A DNA stretch of 64,000 nucleotides from Sheuella amnicola (GTDB lineage Bacteria > Pseudomonadota > Gammaproteobacteria > Burkholderiales > Burkholderiaceae_B): positions 248,001 through 312,000 of the forward strand of contig NZ_JAAGRN010000001.1 in NCBI RefSeq assembly GCF_010499255.1, given 5' to 3'. Made by a program: the position numbers and the translations under genes. The notes below the pieces were generated by a model that was not told the DNA's origin, did no database searches, and saw only the letters and a program-made list of their open reading frames with translations. The number at the start of each line of letters is the position of its first letter. Position 1 is the stretch's first letter. This document shows, piece by piece, positions 16,433-27,828 of the stretch.

Positions 16433-17725
16433 CTATTTAGCGGATTGTATCGGTTGACCACTCACCTTGTCATGATGCAATAGCACATCCTGCAACAACG
16501 GGTCATTTTTACGCGTAAAAAGAACACCCAAGGCTTTTTCCAGTTCGGGATGACTTTCAAGATTCAAGGCTTTTCGGTTCAGGACCATTTTGTCTACAAG
16601 CATGCCAAATCTTGCACTGGCGATATCGCACGCAAGTATCCAGCGTAACGCATTTGACTCGTTGGTGCATGCTATCCAGCCAAGGTTTGAAAGGGCATCG
16701 AGAACTTCGCCTAGATCCTGTGGTCTGAGCGATGTCGCTTCAATCAATTCGGATTCCGATCTGCCGGGGGGCATGGATCCGCGCGATTCGGCCAATAGCT
16801 GCAAAATTAATATCGCATTGAAAAACTTTGATCCCGGGGGGATTTGAGTGTTGATTCTGTTATGCCTGATTGCAGGCATCGAGGCCGTTAAGATTGCGCC
16901 AACCAATACTCCCAGCCATGAAAGATATACCCAGATCAGAAAAACAGGCAAGGCGGCGAACGCTCCGTAAATGACTGCGTAGGAAGTAAAGCTTGAAACG
17001 TAGTAGGCGAACGCAAATTTCATGAACTCCAGAATGAGTGCGCTCAGGAATCCACCTACTAATGCATCGGTATACCTGACTTTGCAACTAGGTACGATGA
17101 CAAATAATGTCGATAATCCGAATCCAATAATGACAGCCGGAAGCACTTTGAGGGTGATTTCCAGCAAAATCGGCATTTGATTCACCAAGCCGAGTGACTC
17201 GCGCGCAATAATGGCTGTCGCCCATAAGCTAGCCCCCATCAAAATCGGGCCAAGGCTGATCAGAGACCAATAGACGATCAGGCGGTTCGCAAAAGTGCGA
17301 TGTTTGCGGATATGCCAGATTGTTGCCAGTGCGCTATCAATCGTCATGATCAACAGCATGACTGTGACCACCAGAAATGCGCCTCCGATGGTCGTTAATT
17401 TAGTTGCCTGGGCTGCAAACTCATTCAGATGCGCCATGACATTATTGGACAGGTCTACCGGCATGAGGCTTTGAGTCATAAAGCCTTGCAGGGCATCCCT
17501 GAATTCTTGAAAGTGTGGGAAAGCTGTAAACAAGGCCAGTACCACAGCGAGCAGCGGCACAATCGCCAAAACGGTATTGAACGTCAGGTTCGACGCGATT
17601 TGAAGCAGATTGATCTCAACAGCACAATGCCATAGGTATTGAATGATTCCCAAACCGCGGGTCTGGCCGGATCGATGCGTATTCGCCTGGTCGGAGTTCG
17701 GAGTGGGGACATTCATGATATTCAC
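16433..17725 (-). CDS. YihY/BrkB-family inner-membrane protein
   Basis: A 430-residue protein with six or so membrane segments in the first 290 residues, followed by a soluble winged-helix-like tail. Family signs are LTFNTVLAIVPLLAVVLALF near residue 45, GPILMGASLW, and IYGAFAALPVFLIWVYLSWLG. The family was once called RNase BN by mistake; its function is not settled. The C-terminal ~130-residue extension is typical of beta- and gammaproteobacterial members. Divergent from the DUF2069 gene, with a 45-base gap. Confidence 0.88.
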   Translation of the reverse strand: MNIMNVPTPNSDQANTHRSGQTRGLGIIQYLWHCAVEINLLQIASNLTFNTVLAIVPLLAVVLALFTAFPHFQEFRDALQGFMTQSLMPVDLSNNVMAHLNEFAAQATKLTTIGGAFLVVTVMLLIMTIDSALATIWHIRKHRTFANRLIVYWSLISLGPILMGASLWATAIIARESLGLVNQMPILLEITLKVLPAVIIGFGLSTLFVIVPSCKVRYTDALVGGFLSALILEFMKFAFAYYVSSFTSYAVIYGAFAALPVFLIWVYLSWLGVLVGAILTASMPAIRHNRINTQIPPGSKFFNAILILQLLAESRGSMPPGRSESELIEATSLRPQDLGEVLDALSNLGWIACTNESNALRWILACDIASARFGMLVDKMVLNRKALNLESHPELEKALGVLFTRKNDPLLQDVLLHHDKVSGQPIQSAK

Positions 17726-17770
17726 CTAATGTGCAAGCGATAATACCAGCTCGTACGATACGGAACGATT

Positions 17771-18154
17771 ATGAAACAACCGGTCTTGAATCCTTATTTG
17801 CACTACAGCGCTTTATTCAGCCTGATTGCTCTCTTCGCATTGTGTATTGCATGGGAAATCTGGCTGGATCCGCTTAAGCCAGGTGGCACGCTCTGGTTTC
17901 TCAAGGCGCTTCCACTGGCATTTGCGTTCAAAGGCGTCTCGCGCGGTAGCCTTTATACCGTTCAGTGGGCATCCATGCTGATTTTGCTCTATTTAATGGA
18001 AGGCGTTGTCAGAGTCATGTCATCCCCGTCTTCTCTCAGCGTAAAACTTTCGTGGATTGAGATCGTACTATCGACCACATTCTTCTTGAGCGCGATTTTT
18101 TATGCTCAACCTTCAAAGAAGGCGGCAAAATTGGCTGCCGGCAAAAGAAATTGA
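17771..18154 (+). CDS. DUF2069 small membrane protein
   Basis: A 127-residue protein with four predicted membrane segments (about residues 12-30, 40-62, 70-82 and 95-112). The sequence FLKALPLAFAFKGVSRGSLYTVQWASMLILLY fits the DUF2069 family, short four-helix inner-membrane proteins common in beta- and gammaproteobacteria. Function unknown. It ends 16 bases before the most likely selO start and probably shares its transcript. Confidence 0.8.
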   Translation: MKQPVLNPYLHYSALFSLIALFALCIAWEIWLDPLKPGGTLWFLKALPLAFAFKGVSRGSLYTVQWASMLILLYLMEGVVRVMSSPSSLSVKLSWIEIVLSTTFFLSAIFYAQPSKKAAKLAAGKRN

Positions 18155-18170
18155 TTGCGACAGTGTGTAT

Positions 18171-19709
18171 ATGTACCTTCATTTTGATCAGATTCCCAAG
18201 TCCAATACCTTTGCATCGTTGCCGGATGACTTTTATACGCGACTTCCAACCACGCCGTTGAGTCAACCAAGGTTGTTGCACGCAAGCAGCGAAAGCGCGC
18301 GTCTGATAGGTTTATCGCCCGCCGCCTTTTCTGAATCGGTATTTTTAAATGTGGTCAGTGGAAATGTGGCACTGCCTGGAGGGGATACTTTGGCTGCTGT
18401 CTACAGCGGTCATCAATTTGGAGTTTGGGCAGGTCAACTTGGTGATGGCAGAGCCCATCTGCTCGGAGGCCTGAAGGGACCTGATGGACTTTGGGAGTTA
18501 CAGCTAAAAGGCGCAGGTCAAACCCCATATTCCAGAATGGGCGATGGTCGAGCAGTGTTGCGATCTTCCGTTAGGGAGTATCTGGCAAGTCATGCCATGG
18601 TCGGGTTAGGTGTGCCGACCACAAGAGCATTATCCATCGTGGCTTCTGCGGATCGTGTCATGCGAGAAACCATGGAGACTACGGCAGTCGTTGCCCGCAT
18701 GGCCCCCAGCTTCGTCCGCTTCGGATCTTTTCAGCACTGGGCTGCTAAACAGCGACCGGATTTAATGCGGTTATTAGCGGATTACGTCATCGATCATTTT
18801 TATCCTGAATGTAAGGCGTTTGATAAGCACAAGGATTCGGATGCGTATCAATATGTTCGATTGCTAGAAATTGTGGTTCAACGTACCGCAAACCTGATGG
18901 CTGATTGGCAAGCAAACGGGTTTTGTCACGGGGTAATGAATACAGACAATATGTCGATTCTGGGTTTGACGCTGGATTATGGCCCGTTTGGTTTTATGGA
19001 CGCTTTCGATGCGGGTCATATTTGTAACCATACTGATTCGCAAGGGCGGTATGCCTGGCACGCTCAACCTGCCGTAGCCCATTGGAATCTTTATCAACTG
19101 GCGAACAGTCTGCATTTGATTGTCCCGGATGCGGATGCACTTCGCCAAGCTTTGGATTCCTTCGAGACGTTCTTTTTGAGTTCGATGCAGAAAAAAATGA
19201 TGTCAAAACTTGGTTTGACCGACTGGCAGGATGGGGATCATGTTCTGATTGATGACTTGTGGAGTTTGATGCATCGAAATCGTGCCGACTTCACTCTGAC
19301 CTTTAGACAGTTGGCTCATGTTTCAGGGTTGACCGATGCTTCTGCCGTACAAATCGAGCATGATCTTGGCGGGACGGTGAATGCGTCTATCCAGCCATTT
19401 GTCGATCTGTTCATCGATCGGGATGATGCCTCTGCCTGGTTGGATCGATATCGCCGTCGCATCGCGCAGCAGGGAAGTCCCACTAATCACGAACGCATCC
19501 AATCGATGCTTGCCAGCAATCCGCTATATGTGTTGAGGAACCATCTTGCCCAACAAGCGATTGAATTTGCCCAGGAAGGGGACAATTCCGAAATCGAGCG
19601 CCTTTTAACTATTCTTGCAAATCCATTTGAGGCAAAGGCGGGTTTCGAGGCGTATAGTGCTTTACCACCCGCCTGGGCATCTAAAATTGAGGTAAGTTGT
19701 TCGTCATGA
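18171..19709 (+). CDS. selO: SelO/YdiU protein adenylyltransferase
   Basis: About 512 residues from the ATG at 18171; the open frame runs further upstream but overlaps the DUF2069 gene and lacks family similarity there. It has YSGHQFGVWAGQLGDGRA, KGAGQTPYSRMGDGRAVLRS and HGVMNTDNMSILG, the conserved blocks of the SelO pseudokinase family. Known members transfer AMP from ATP to Ser/Thr/Tyr of target proteins and protect against oxidative stress. No selenocysteine codon is needed. The C-terminal Cys-Ser-Ser may correspond to the C-terminal redox/Sec region of the family. Confidence 0.93.
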   Translation: MYLHFDQIPKSNTFASLPDDFYTRLPTTPLSQPRLLHASSESARLIGLSPAAFSESVFLNVVSGNVALPGGDTLAAVYSGHQFGVWAGQLGDGRAHLLGGLKGPDGLWELQLKGAGQTPYSRMGDGRAVLRSSVREYLASHAMVGLGVPTTRALSIVASADRVMRETMETTAVVARMAPSFVRFGSFQHWAAKQRPDLMRLLADYVIDHFYPECKAFDKHKDSDAYQYVRLLEIVVQRTANLMADWQANGFCHGVMNTDNMSILGLTLDYGPFGFMDAFDAGHICNHTDSQGRYAWHAQPAVAHWNLYQLANSLHLIVPDADALRQALDSFETFFLSSMQKKMMSKLGLTDWQDGDHVLIDDLWSLMHRNRADFTLTFRQLAHVSGLTDASAVQIEHDLGGTVNASIQPFVDLFIDRDDASAWLDRYRRRIAQQGSPTNHERIQSMLASNPLYVLRNHLAQQAIEFAQEGDNSEIERLLTILANPFEAKAGFEAYSALPPAWASKIEVSCSS

Positions 19710-19796
19710 TGCAATAATGACCGAAGTTGGTAGTGCTTTCCATGATTTTCGGACAAGATTCGAATCTGTTTTTTTATTATTTTTGTTTGTCACTAT

Positions 19797-20870
19797 ATGT
19801 CTGGTAATTCGCTCGGTAAATTGTTCTGCGTCACGAATTTTGGTGAATCGCATGGTCCGGCCATTGGCTGCGTGGTTGACGGTTGTCCGCCTGGAATACC
19901 ATTGACTGAAGCGGATATCCAATTCGATCTGGATCGTCGCCGTCCCGGTACTTCCCGCCATGTCACGCAAAGACAGGAGCCCGATCAGGTGGAAATCTTG
20001 TCTGGTGTGTATCAAGGCAAGACGACCGGTACCCCCATCGCCCTGCTCATCCGAAACGCGGATGCGCGCAGTAAGGATTACAGTGCCATCGCGGACACAT
20101 TTCGACCGGGCCATGCCGACTTTACTTACTTCAAGAAATATGGCGAGCGCGATCCCAGGGGTGGAGGGCGTTCTTCGGCTAGGTTGACCGCCCCTACGGT
20201 CGCCGCTGGGGCGATTGCTAAAAAGTGGTTGGCCGGGCGTTTCGGAACCTTGATTCGTGGGTACATGAGTCAACTTGGACCGATCACGATGCCTTTCGAA
20301 AGTTGGGATCATGTTCCCAATAACCCTTTCTATTCTGCCAACCAGGGCGTAGTGCCTGATTTAGAAGCTTATATGGATAAGCTGCGGCATGATGGCGATT
20401 CCGTAGGGGCTAGAATCGAAGTGGTTGCCGAAAATCTGCCTGCAGGTTGGGGTGAGCCCATTTATGACAGGCTTGATGCCGATATCGCGCATGCGATGAT
20501 GGGCCTGAATGCCGTCAAGGGGGTTGAAATCGGTGCCGGTTTTAATAGTGTCACCCAGCGTGGTTCCGAGCACGGGGATGAAATCACAAAGGAAGGATTC
20601 CTTAGTAACCATGCGGGTGGAATTCTGGGGGGGATCTCCACAGGTCAGCCGATTACAGTGAGCTTGGCTATCAAACCAACTTCAAGTATTCGAATCGAGA
20701 GGCAGTCCATAGACCGCTCAGGGCAGCCGGTCATGGTACAGACACTGGGTCGTCATGATCCTTGTGTGGGGATCCGTGCCACCCCAATTGCCGAAGCTTT
20801 GCTCGCGATTGTGCTTGCGGACCACGCTTTGCGTCATCGTGCCCAGTGTGCCGATGTCGTAAACGTCTGA
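19797..20870 (+). CDS. aroC: Chorismate synthase
   Basis: A 357-residue enzyme of normal length. It begins [20 protein letters not shown], with the first His signature ([14 protein letters not shown]), then the central signature ([15 protein letters not shown]) and the C-terminal [10 protein letters not shown] block. It converts EPSP to chorismate with reduced FMN, the last shikimate step in the cytoplasm. It lies 87 bases after selO and upstream of the leucine genes, an order usual in Burkholderiales. Confidence 0.97.
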   Translation: MSGNSLGKLFCVTNFGESHGPAIGCVVDGCPPGIPLTEADIQFDLDRRRPGTSRHVTQRQEPDQVEILSGVYQGKTTGTPIALLIRNADARSKDYSAIADTFRPGHADFTYFKKYGERDPRGGGRSSARLTAPTVAAGAIAKKWLAGRFGTLIRGYMSQLGPITMPFESWDHVPNNPFYSANQGVVPDLEAYMDKLRHDGDSVGARIEVVAENLPAGWGEPIYDRLDADIAHAMMGLNAVKGVEIGAGFNSVTQRGSEHGDEITKEGFLSNHAGGILGGISTGQPITVSLAIKPTSSIRIERQSIDRSGQPVMVQTLGRHDPCVGIRATPIAEALLAIVLADHALRHRAQCADVVNV

Positions 20871-20918
20871 TCACTTGGCGAATGGCGATACCGGCTGGAT
20901 TCAGACACGCTTTTGCTA

Positions 20919-20927
20919 TGGCATAAT
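20919..20927 (+). promoter_or_regulatory. Candidate extended -10 promoter for leuCD
   Basis: TGGCATAAT matches the extended -10 consensus TGnTATAAT at eight of nine positions and lies about 46 bases upstream of the leuC ATG, in the 102-base gap after aroC. No good -35 box is seen, as is common for extended -10 promoters. No leucine-rich leader peptide or terminator hairpin is present, so attenuation is not evident. Confidence 0.4.
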
Positions 20928-20972
20928 CAAAAATTATCCCTTTTTCGCATGTAATCAGGCATTTCCAGCGTC

Positions 20973-22376
20973 ATGAAAAAAACTTTATACGACAAGCTTT
21001 GGGACGCCCATGTGGTTCATGAAGAACCCGATGGCACCACGATTCTTTACATTGATCGCCATCTTTTGCATGAGGTCACGAGTCCGCAGGCGTTCGAAGG
21101 CCTGGATTTGGCAGGTCGTCCGCTCTGGCGTTTGAATGCCAACCTTGCGGTAGCAGATCATAACGTTCCCACTATTGATCGTGCCCAGGGTATTACCGAT
21201 CCTGTCTCTAAACTGCAGGTCGATACGCTTGACGCCAACTGCGACAAGCATCATGTCATTGAATTCAAGATGAATGATGTGCGTCAAGGTATCGTACATG
21301 TGATAGGTCCGGAGCAGGGTGCCACTCTGCCGGGAATGACTGTTGTTTGCGGCGATTCGCATACGAGTACGCATGGAGCGATTGGTGCTCTTGCCTTTGG
21401 CATTGGCACCTCCGAGGTCGAGCATTGCATGGCCACGCAGACTTTACAGGTCAAGAAGAACAAGAACATGCTTGTACGGGTCGAAGGCGCATTACCGGCC
21501 GGCTGTACAGCAAAAGACGTCATCCTTCATGTTATTGGTGTCATTGGGACCGCAGGTGGTACCGGCCATGCGATCGAATTTGCCGGCTCTACGATTCGTG
21601 GATTAACGGTCGAAGGGCGCATGACCTTGTGCAACATGTCGATTGAAGCTGGTGCCCGATCAGGTATGGTTGCCGTCGACGAAAAAACGATCGAGTATTT
21701 CAAGAATCGTCCTTTTGCTCCAACTGGGGCCCTTTGGGATTCGGCAGTCGCTTATTGGAAGACACTCCATTCGGACGAGGGAGCGCATTTCGATCGAGTT
21801 GTTGAAATCGACGCGCGTCAAATTGTTCCTCAAGTTACCTGGGGGACATCGCCCGAGATGGTTCTGCCCGTCACCGGTCGCGTTCCCGATCCCGACAAGG
21901 AAAAGGACGAAATCCGCCGAAGCGGCATGGAGCGCGCCCTTGAATACATGGGCCTTAAACCAAACACGGCGATTCAAGACATCAAGATTGATCGAGTCTT
22001 CATTGGCTCTTGCACTAATTCCAGAATAGAGGATTTACGTGCGGCGGCGGTGGTAGCCCGTGGCAAGCATGTTGCTAGCAATGTGCGCCAAGCAATGGTT
22101 GTGCCGGGCTCCGGATTAGTCAAGGCGCAGGCAGAGCGCGAAGGACTCGATAAGATTTTTATCGAAGCGGGTTTTGAATGGCGTGAACCCGGTTGCTCAA
22201 TGTGTTTGGCAATGAATGCAGACCGCCTTGAGCCGGGGGAGCGTTGCGCTTCGACTTCAAATCGAAACTTCGAGGGTCGTCAGGGTCAGGGCGGACGCAC
22301 CCATCTGGTCAGTCCCGCAATGGCTGCCGCTGCTGCGATTGCAGGTCATTTTGTCGACGTGCGTAACTTCAAGTAA
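20973..22376 (+). CDS. leuC: 3-isopropylmalate dehydratase large subunit
   Basis: A 467-residue aconitase-family protein. It starts [15 protein letters not shown] and has [19 protein letters not shown], and the three 4Fe-4S ligands: Cys in FIGSCTNSR and the pair in [11 protein letters not shown]. With LeuD it isomerises 2-isopropylmalate to 3-isopropylmalate in leucine synthesis. It is followed 5 bases later by leuD and then leuB, forming the leuCDB operon. Confidence 0.97.
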   Translation: MKKTLYDKLWDAHVVHEEPDGTTILYIDRHLLHEVTSPQAFEGLDLAGRPLWRLNANLAVADHNVPTIDRAQGITDPVSKLQVDTLDANCDKHHVIEFKMNDVRQGIVHVIGPEQGATLPGMTVVCGDSHTSTHGAIGALAFGIGTSEVEHCMATQTLQVKKNKNMLVRVEGALPAGCTAKDVILHVIGVIGTAGGTGHAIEFAGSTIRGLTVEGRMTLCNMSIEAGARSGMVAVDEKTIEYFKNRPFAPTGALWDSAVAYWKTLHSDEGAHFDRVVEIDARQIVPQVTWGTSPEMVLPVTGRVPDPDKEKDEIRRSGMERALEYMGLKPNTAIQDIKIDRVFIGSCTNSRIEDLRAAAVVARGKHVASNVRQAMVVPGSGLVKAQAEREGLDKIFIEAGFEWREPGCSMCLAMNADRLEPGERCASTSNRNFEGRQGQGGRTHLVSPAMAAAAAIAGHFVDVRNFK

Positions 22377-22381
22377 AGATC

Positions 22382-23038
22382 ATGGATAAATTCACTACAC
22401 ACAAGGGCTTGGTTGCCCCTCTGGATCGCGAAAACGTCGACACTGATTTGATTATTCCGAAGCAGTTTTTGAAGTCAATCAAACGAACCGGTTTCGGACC
22501 AAATTTATTCGACGAGTTGCGTTATCTGGATCACGGCGAGCCTGGGATGGATAATTCCAAGCGTCCTCTGAATCCTGATTTCGTATTGAACCAGCCTCGT
22601 TATCAAGGTGCTTCGATATTGCTGGGACGTAAAAATTTCGGTTGTGGCTCGAGTCGCGAACATGCTCCCTGGGCACTTGCTCAGTATGGTTTTCGTGCAG
22701 TGATTGCCCCTTCGTTTGCAGACATTTTTTTCAACAACAGTTTCAAGACCGGTTTCTTGCCAATTGTTTTGTCTGAACTGCAAATTGCTCGACTGTTTGA
22801 CGAGGTTCGCGGTTTTGTCGGCTATCAATTGACAATCGATCTCGAAAAGCAAGTTGTGATTGCGCCTGATGGACGTGAGATGGCATTCGATATCACACCA
22901 TATCGCAAGTATTGTCTCTTGAATGGTTTGGATGAAATCGGCTTGACTCTATTGCATGCCGACAAAATTCGTGCATTTGAAAGTGAAAGACTTGCACGGC
23001 ATCCGTGGCTGGATGTTCAACCAATCGGCACACGTTAA
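22382..23038 (+). CDS. leuD: 3-isopropylmalate dehydratase small subunit
   Basis: A 218-residue swivel-domain subunit. Diagnostic stretches are [20 protein letters not shown] near residue 10 and [18 protein letters not shown], the substrate-recognition loop, at about residue 82. The length fits the beta/gammaproteobacterial LeuD. It lies five bases after the leuC stop and 78 bases before the leuB start; the two subunits form the active heterodimer. Confidence 0.97.
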   Translation: MDKFTTHKGLVAPLDRENVDTDLIIPKQFLKSIKRTGFGPNLFDELRYLDHGEPGMDNSKRPLNPDFVLNQPRYQGASILLGRKNFGCGSSREHAPWALAQYGFRAVIAPSFADIFFNNSFKTGFLPIVLSELQIARLFDEVRGFVGYQLTIDLEKQVVIAPDGREMAFDITPYRKYCLLNGLDEIGLTLLHADKIRAFESERLARHPWLDVQPIGTR

Positions 23039-23116
23039 TGCGCGTTCGGGGCCGGGTGACCGGCCCTGATGTTTTATGGCGTAAAAGTATTTAATAGCTC
23101 TACGGATAATTTGATC

Positions 23117-24193
23117 ATGACGCAAAAGATTGCAGTTCTTCCCGGTGACGGAATCGGCCCGGAAATTGTCGAGCAAGCAGTACGTGTTTTAAAAGCGCTC
23201 GACTTGCCGTTGGAAATTAATCACGCGCCGGTTGGTGGTACTGCATATGATTTGCATGGCCATCCATTACCCCCCGATACGCTTAAGTTGGCCCAGGAGT
23301 CCAATGCCGTTCTTTTTGGTGCGGTGGGTGACTGGAAGTACGACAAACTTCCGCGAGAGCATCGCCCGGAACAAGCTATTCTCGGTTTGCGCAAGGCGAT
23401 GGGGTTGTTTGCAAACCTGCGTCCCGCCATACTTTATCCTGAATTGGCCAATGCATCCTCTCTCAAACCTGAAATCGTTTCAGGTCTGGATATTCTTATT
23501 TTGCGTGAATTGACTGGCGATATTTATTTCGGAACGCCTCGTGGCGTTCGTGAGGCACCCGATGGCCCATTCAAGGGGCAACGCGAGGGATTCGATACGA
23601 TGCGTTACGCGGAGCCCGAGATTCGTCGAATCGCTCATATTGGATTTCAGGCTGCGATGAAGCGTCAGGGAAAATTGTGCAGCGTTGACAAGGCCAATGT
23701 TCTTGAGACGTCACAGCTTTGGCGCGACATCGTTACTGATGTCTCAAAAGAGTATCCAGGCGTACAGCTCTCGCATATGTATGTGGATAATGCAGCGATG
23801 CAACTTGTGCGCGCGCCTCGCGAGTTTGATGTGATTGTGACCGGCAATCTTTTTGGCGACATTCTTTCTGATGAAGCGGCAATGCTAACCGGTTCGATTG
23901 GCATGCTGCCTTCTGCATCGCTTAACGCTTCGGGGCAGGGCTTGTACGAGCCTAGTCATGGTTCAGCCCCTGATATTGCAGGTAAAGGCATCGCCAATCC
24001 CTTGGCCACGATTTTGTCTTCTGCAATGATGTTGCGTTATTCGTTGAACCAGGCGGCACATGCTGATCGCATCGAGAAAGCGGTGCAAAAGGTGTTGCAA
24101 CAGGGGCTCAGAACTGCAGATATTTTTGAGGCAGGCACCACTAAAGTTGGTACTTCCCAGATGGGAGATGCAGTTCTTAAAGCGCTTGGTTAA
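23117..24193 (+). CDS. leuB: 3-isopropylmalate dehydrogenase
   Basis: A 358-residue NAD-dependent dehydrogenase. The ATG at 23117 is chosen because the protein then begins [21 protein letters not shown] as in the family; the open frame upstream has no similarity. Substrate and Mg sites are visible as [11 protein letters not shown] and [26 protein letters not shown]. It oxidises and decarboxylates 3-isopropylmalate. It closes the leuCDB operon; asd follows after 89 bases. Confidence 0.97.
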   Translation: MTQKIAVLPGDGIGPEIVEQAVRVLKALDLPLEINHAPVGGTAYDLHGHPLPPDTLKLAQESNAVLFGAVGDWKYDKLPREHRPEQAILGLRKAMGLFANLRPAILYPELANASSLKPEIVSGLDILILRELTGDIYFGTPRGVREAPDGPFKGQREGFDTMRYAEPEIRRIAHIGFQAAMKRQGKLCSVDKANVLETSQLWRDIVTDVSKEYPGVQLSHMYVDNAAMQLVRAPREFDVIVTGNLFGDILSDEAAMLTGSIGMLPSASLNASGQGLYEPSHGSAPDIAGKGIANPLATILSSAMMLRYSLNQAAHADRIEKAVQKVLQQGLRTADIFEAGTTKVGTSQMGDAVLKALG

Positions 24194-24282
24194 TAGGAAC
24201 TTAGGTTTAAAATCCTGAATACCATGTCTTTACGACCTGCTGTCGTTTAAATATGGCTTAATTAATTTGTATTGGTTTGAAA

Positions 24283-25410
24283 ATGAAAAACTCTGTCGGT
24301 TTCATCGGGTGGCGCGGAATGGTCGGTTCGGTTCTCATGCAGCGTATGCGTGACGAGAATGACTTTCCATTGATTAATCCGGTTTTTTTCTCCACGAGTA
24401 ACGCTGGTGGACGCGCCCCCGAATGGGCAGGGTCCACTGCGCTGGAAAACGCTTTTGACATTGATACGCTGAAAAAGCTTCCAATCATTGTCACTGCGCA
24501 AGGTGGTGATTACACGACAGAGGTCTATCCGAAGTTGCGTGCGGCCGGCTGGTCGGGCATCTGGATTGATGCGGCAAGCACGCTCAGGATGAAGGATGAT
24601 GCCATTATTGTGTTGGATCCGGTTAATCGTGGGGTGATTGATGCTGCGCTTAAGCGTGGTGTTAAGGATTACATCGGTGGTAACTGCACGGTAAGCTGCA
24701 TGTTGATGGGGTTGGCTGGTCTGTTTAATCATGATTTGATCGAATGGATGACCAGCATGACCTATCAGGCGGCTTCCGGTGGTGGTGCACAGCACATGCG
24801 CGAGTTACTCAATCAGTTCGGATTAATCAACGCTGCGGTTAAAAACGGACTTGATGATCCAGCCAGCGCTATTCTGGATATTGATCGAGGCGTTTTATCT
24901 TTGCAGCAAAGCGGTTCTTTACCTACCGAGCAATTCGGTATCCCCTTGGCAGGTAACCTTATTCCCTGGATCGATAAAGATCTTGGTAATGGAATGTCTC
25001 GTGAAGAATGGAAAGGTGAAGCCGAAACGAACAAGATTTTAGGCCGTGGTGAATCTTTCGGTACCGTTGCGACGCCGATTGATGGATTGTGTGTCCGAAT
25101 CGGAGCGATGCGTTGCCATAGCCAGGCTCTTACAATCAAACTCAAGCGCGATATTCCGATGGATGAAGTTTCCGACATCATCGCTAAAGGAACCGCTTGG
25201 GCGAAAGTCGTACCGAACAACAAAGAAGATACTTTGAAAGCCTTATCTCCAGTTTCTGTAACTGGCACATTGGATATTCCGGTCGGGAGAATGAGAAAAC
25301 TGTCCATGGGCCCTCAATACATGAGTGCTTTCACCATTGGCGACCAATTGCTATGGGGGGCAGCTGAGCCACTTCGTCGCATGTTGAGAATTGCATTGGG
25401 CGAGCTCTGA
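24283..25410 (+). CDS. asd: Aspartate-semialdehyde dehydrogenase
   Basis: A 375-residue enzyme of the gram-negative Asd group. It begins [22 protein letters not shown], with the NADP-binding loop G-W-R-G-M-V-G-S, the catalytic Cys in [12 protein letters not shown] near residue 133, and [16 protein letters not shown] with the conserved His. It makes aspartate semialdehyde for lysine, diaminopimelate, threonine and methionine. The ATG at 24283 is preferred over a TTG six bases upstream. Followed by fimV, the order seen in Bordetella and relatives. Confidence 0.97.
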   Translation: MKNSVGFIGWRGMVGSVLMQRMRDENDFPLINPVFFSTSNAGGRAPEWAGSTALENAFDIDTLKKLPIIVTAQGGDYTTEVYPKLRAAGWSGIWIDAASTLRMKDDAIIVLDPVNRGVIDAALKRGVKDYIGGNCTVSCMLMGLAGLFNHDLIEWMTSMTYQAASGGGAQHMRELLNQFGLINAAVKNGLDDPASAILDIDRGVLSLQQSGSLPTEQFGIPLAGNLIPWIDKDLGNGMSREEWKGEAETNKILGRGESFGTVATPIDGLCVRIGAMRCHSQALTIKLKRDIPMDEVSDIIAKGTAWAKVVPNNKEDTLKALSPVSVTGTLDIPVGRMRKLSMGPQYMSAFTIGDQLLWGAAEPLRRMLRIALGEL

Positions 25411-25446
25411 TTCATTGAGAGTTAACAGCAAAAAAAGGCTAAATTC

Positions 25447-26976
25447 ATGCGCAAGGAAATAGCGAAATTTTCTTTAAATACGACTCTAAAAATCGCATCG
25501 ATCATGATGATTTCTGCGACGAGCTCATCTTCCTTCGCATTCAAGCCCGGCCATGGTAGCGTGCTGTCCGATATCGGCGCCCCTTTGCAAATTACGATCC
25601 CTTTACTTGAACTGACTGCCCAGGAAGCAAGTTCACTTCAAGCTCGGGTTGCAAATGAAGATGCATGGACAAAGTCCGGACTCACGCCTCCCGCCGCATT
25701 GGATAGCCTGAAAGTTGATGTCGTTCCCGGATTCATTGCCGGATCCCGTAGATTGTTGATCACTTCTTCCATGCCACCAAGACAATCTCCTGTTGATGTT
25801 TTGATTGATATCACGACATCTTCTGGAGCCACTCAGATCCAGTCCAGCTATTTGGTGACGATGCCGGAGGATCTGAGTGCGAAATCCCAGACATCTGCAG
25901 GCGGATCTTCCTCTGCTCGCACTGGTGGCGCCGGACAAAACATTGTCAAGCCTGGTATGACCCTTTATTCGATCGCACTTAAGAACGCAGTGCCGGGGGC
26001 AGATGTATATCAGATGTTAGCGGCATTGTTTGAAGCAAATCCGGACGCTTTCATCTCGGGCAACATGAATTTGTTAAAGGCTGGTGCTGTTCTTTCGATA
26101 CCTGATGCGGATACCGTCAGGTCAATCGATAAGAATAAAGCGCGTAAGCTTTTTCAGACACAAGCCAGCGCATTTAATGAAATTCGTCGCGCCAAGCAGG
26201 CTGCGCGTGCAGCAGCGCTTGCCCGAAACTCCAGCCAACCAGCAAAATCTGGCACAACCGGTTCTGGAGCAGAGGCCAACGGAGCCCAGGATCAATTGCG
26301 TTTAACGTCAAACAGCCCAACGGATCAAAAAGAAGATGCGCGAACTGCTGCTAAGAACGAAGCGAACGAAATCAATGCCCGTATCAAGATTTTGCAGGAA
26401 AACGTCGATCAGTTGAAAAACTCAACCGCTGATTCTTCTGTTAAACAATCTGTAACAACACCATCACCGACACAGACAGCTACCTCCCAGCAACCTCAGC
26501 CTGTTAGCGATTCCAAATCTGATGTGGTGACCAAGTCAGCTTCAAACTCCGGCGCAGAAGTGAATGCCGCCACCAGCACTAATGCTGTTGCCAATTCTGC
26601 TCCTGCTACTGGCACACAGAATGCATCACCCATCACCGAAAAGACACCTACTGAGCCCCAACCAGTAAAGGCCACGGCACCGGTTGCGGAAAATAAATCG
26701 ACCTTTGCATCTAAAATTGCCCGAAAGTGGAATGCATTCACAAACGTGCTTGCTGAAAACATTGTTTTTGCCCTTGCAGGATTAATCGCTTTTGGCGCCC
26801 TCGTGATTGCTTGGGTGATGAGACGTGCAGGCGAAAGACTCGATGAAGACTCCGATGATTTCATCGCATCTTCAACAAGTCGCCCTCAATCGGATCCAGT
26901 GGTGGATATCAGTCAAAAACTGGATGGAATCGATTTGAATCTTGATTCACCTCCAACGCTGACTAAAGCGCCCTAG
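25447..26976 (+). CDS. fimV: FimV-like peptidoglycan-binding polarity/pilus protein
   Basis: A 509-residue exported protein. A signal peptide (to about residue 31) is followed by the FimV N-terminal domain (HGSVLSDIGAPLQITIPL), a LysM-like motif (KPGMTLYSIA... about residues 170-220), a coiled coil around residues 298-320, a low-complexity Ser/Thr/Ala/Pro linker, one membrane helix (about 437-455) and a short cytoplasmic tail. It is shorter than the ~900-residue Pseudomonas protein and lacks its TPR C-terminus. FimV homologues organise type IV pilus machinery and polar regulators. It sits between asd and truA, as in related genomes. Confidence 0.85.
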   Translation: MRKEIAKFSLNTTLKIASIMMISATSSSSFAFKPGHGSVLSDIGAPLQITIPLLELTAQEASSLQARVANEDAWTKSGLTPPAALDSLKVDVVPGFIAGSRRLLITSSMPPRQSPVDVLIDITTSSGATQIQSSYLVTMPEDLSAKSQTSAGGSSSARTGGAGQNIVKPGMTLYSIALKNAVPGADVYQMLAALFEANPDAFISGNMNLLKAGAVLSIPDADTVRSIDKNKARKLFQTQASAFNEIRRAKQAARAAALARNSSQPAKSGTTGSGAEANGAQDQLRLTSNSPTDQKEDARTAAKNEANEINARIKILQENVDQLKNSTADSSVKQSVTTPSPTQTATSQQPQPVSDSKSDVVTKSASNSGAEVNAATSTNAVANSAPATGTQNASPITEKTPTEPQPVKATAPVAENKSTFASKIARKWNAFTNVLAENIVFALAGLIAFGALVIAWVMRRAGERLDEDSDDFIASSTSRPQSDPVVDISQKLDGIDLNLDSPPTLTKAP

Positions 26977-27006
26977 GTGCACTCCTTGCCTTCAATTGTC
27001 TGAATC

Positions 27007-27828
27007 ATGACCCGGATAGCACTTGGCATTTCTTATGATGGTAAGGATTGGCAAGGGTGGCAAAAGCAACCCCATAGGTTGACGATACAAGACCAGTTAG
27101 AAGACGCAATCGAAAATTTTCTCAGAGTTCGTGTTGATACCGTTTGCGCCGGGCGGACTGATACGGGAGTGCACGCCACCGGGCAGGTTGTTCACCTTGA
27201 TACGGACATCACTCGAACAGCAGAGTCGTGGGTCCGTGGATTGAACGCTCTTTTACCCAGGTCAATTGGAGTTCAATGGGCACATAGCGTCGACAGGGAT
27301 TTTCATGCGAGATTTTCAGCGACATCTCGATCATATTCATACGTTTTACTGAATAGTCGCATACGTCAGCCATTATGGGATCGTCGGGCAGGATGGGTAT
27401 TCCAATCTCTCGATCTGGATGCCATGCAAAAGGCATCTCTATCGCTTATTGGCGAACATGATTTCAGCAGTTTCAGATCTTCACAGTGTCAGGCTAAGTC
27501 ACCGATTCGAAAAATGCATAGCATTGACTTTGCTCGATTCGGTGACATCACTGTCGTTTCGCTTCGCGCCAATGCTTTTTTACACCACATGGTCAGAAAC
27601 ATCATGGGAGCGCTGTTACAGGTTGGACAAGGCCGTGAGCCTGTAACATATATTGATCATCTACTAGAGGTTCGTGATCGAACCTCTGGTGCACCCACTT
27701 TTTCACCTGATGGACTTTACTTGACGGGAGTGTCTTACCCCGGGTATCAATTCCAGATGGAATCACCTTTACCAACAATGATTCAGACATGCAATCTACT
27801 CGCACCCGCATCAAAATCTGCGGTTTAA
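27007..27828 (+). CDS. truA: tRNA pseudouridine(38-40) synthase
   Basis: A 273-residue enzyme. It starts [21 protein letters not shown] and carries the catalytic Asp in [19 protein letters not shown] near residue 55. RSYSYVLLN and [15 protein letters not shown] further mark the family. It modifies uridines 38-40 in the anticodon arm. It begins 30 bases after fimV and overlaps trpF by 40 bases. Confidence 0.96.
   Translation: MTRIALGISYDGKDWQGWQKQPHRLTIQDQLEDAIENFLRVRVDTVCAGRTDTGVHATGQVVHLDTDITRTAESWVRGLNALLPRSIGVQWAHSVDRDFHARFSATSRSYSYVLLNSRIRQPLWDRRAGWVFQSLDLDAMQKASLSLIGEHDFSSFRSSQCQAKSPIRKMHSIDFARFGDITVVSLRANAFLHHMVRNIMGALLQVGQGREPVTYIDHLLEVRDRTSGAPTFSPDGLYLTGVSYPGYQFQMESPLPTMIQTCNLLAPASKSAV

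Noticed and set aside
21643-22029. Alternate-frame frames inside leuC, such as the 128-codon plus-strand frame.
   Set aside because: They lie wholly within leuC, with biased composition produced by the real codons.
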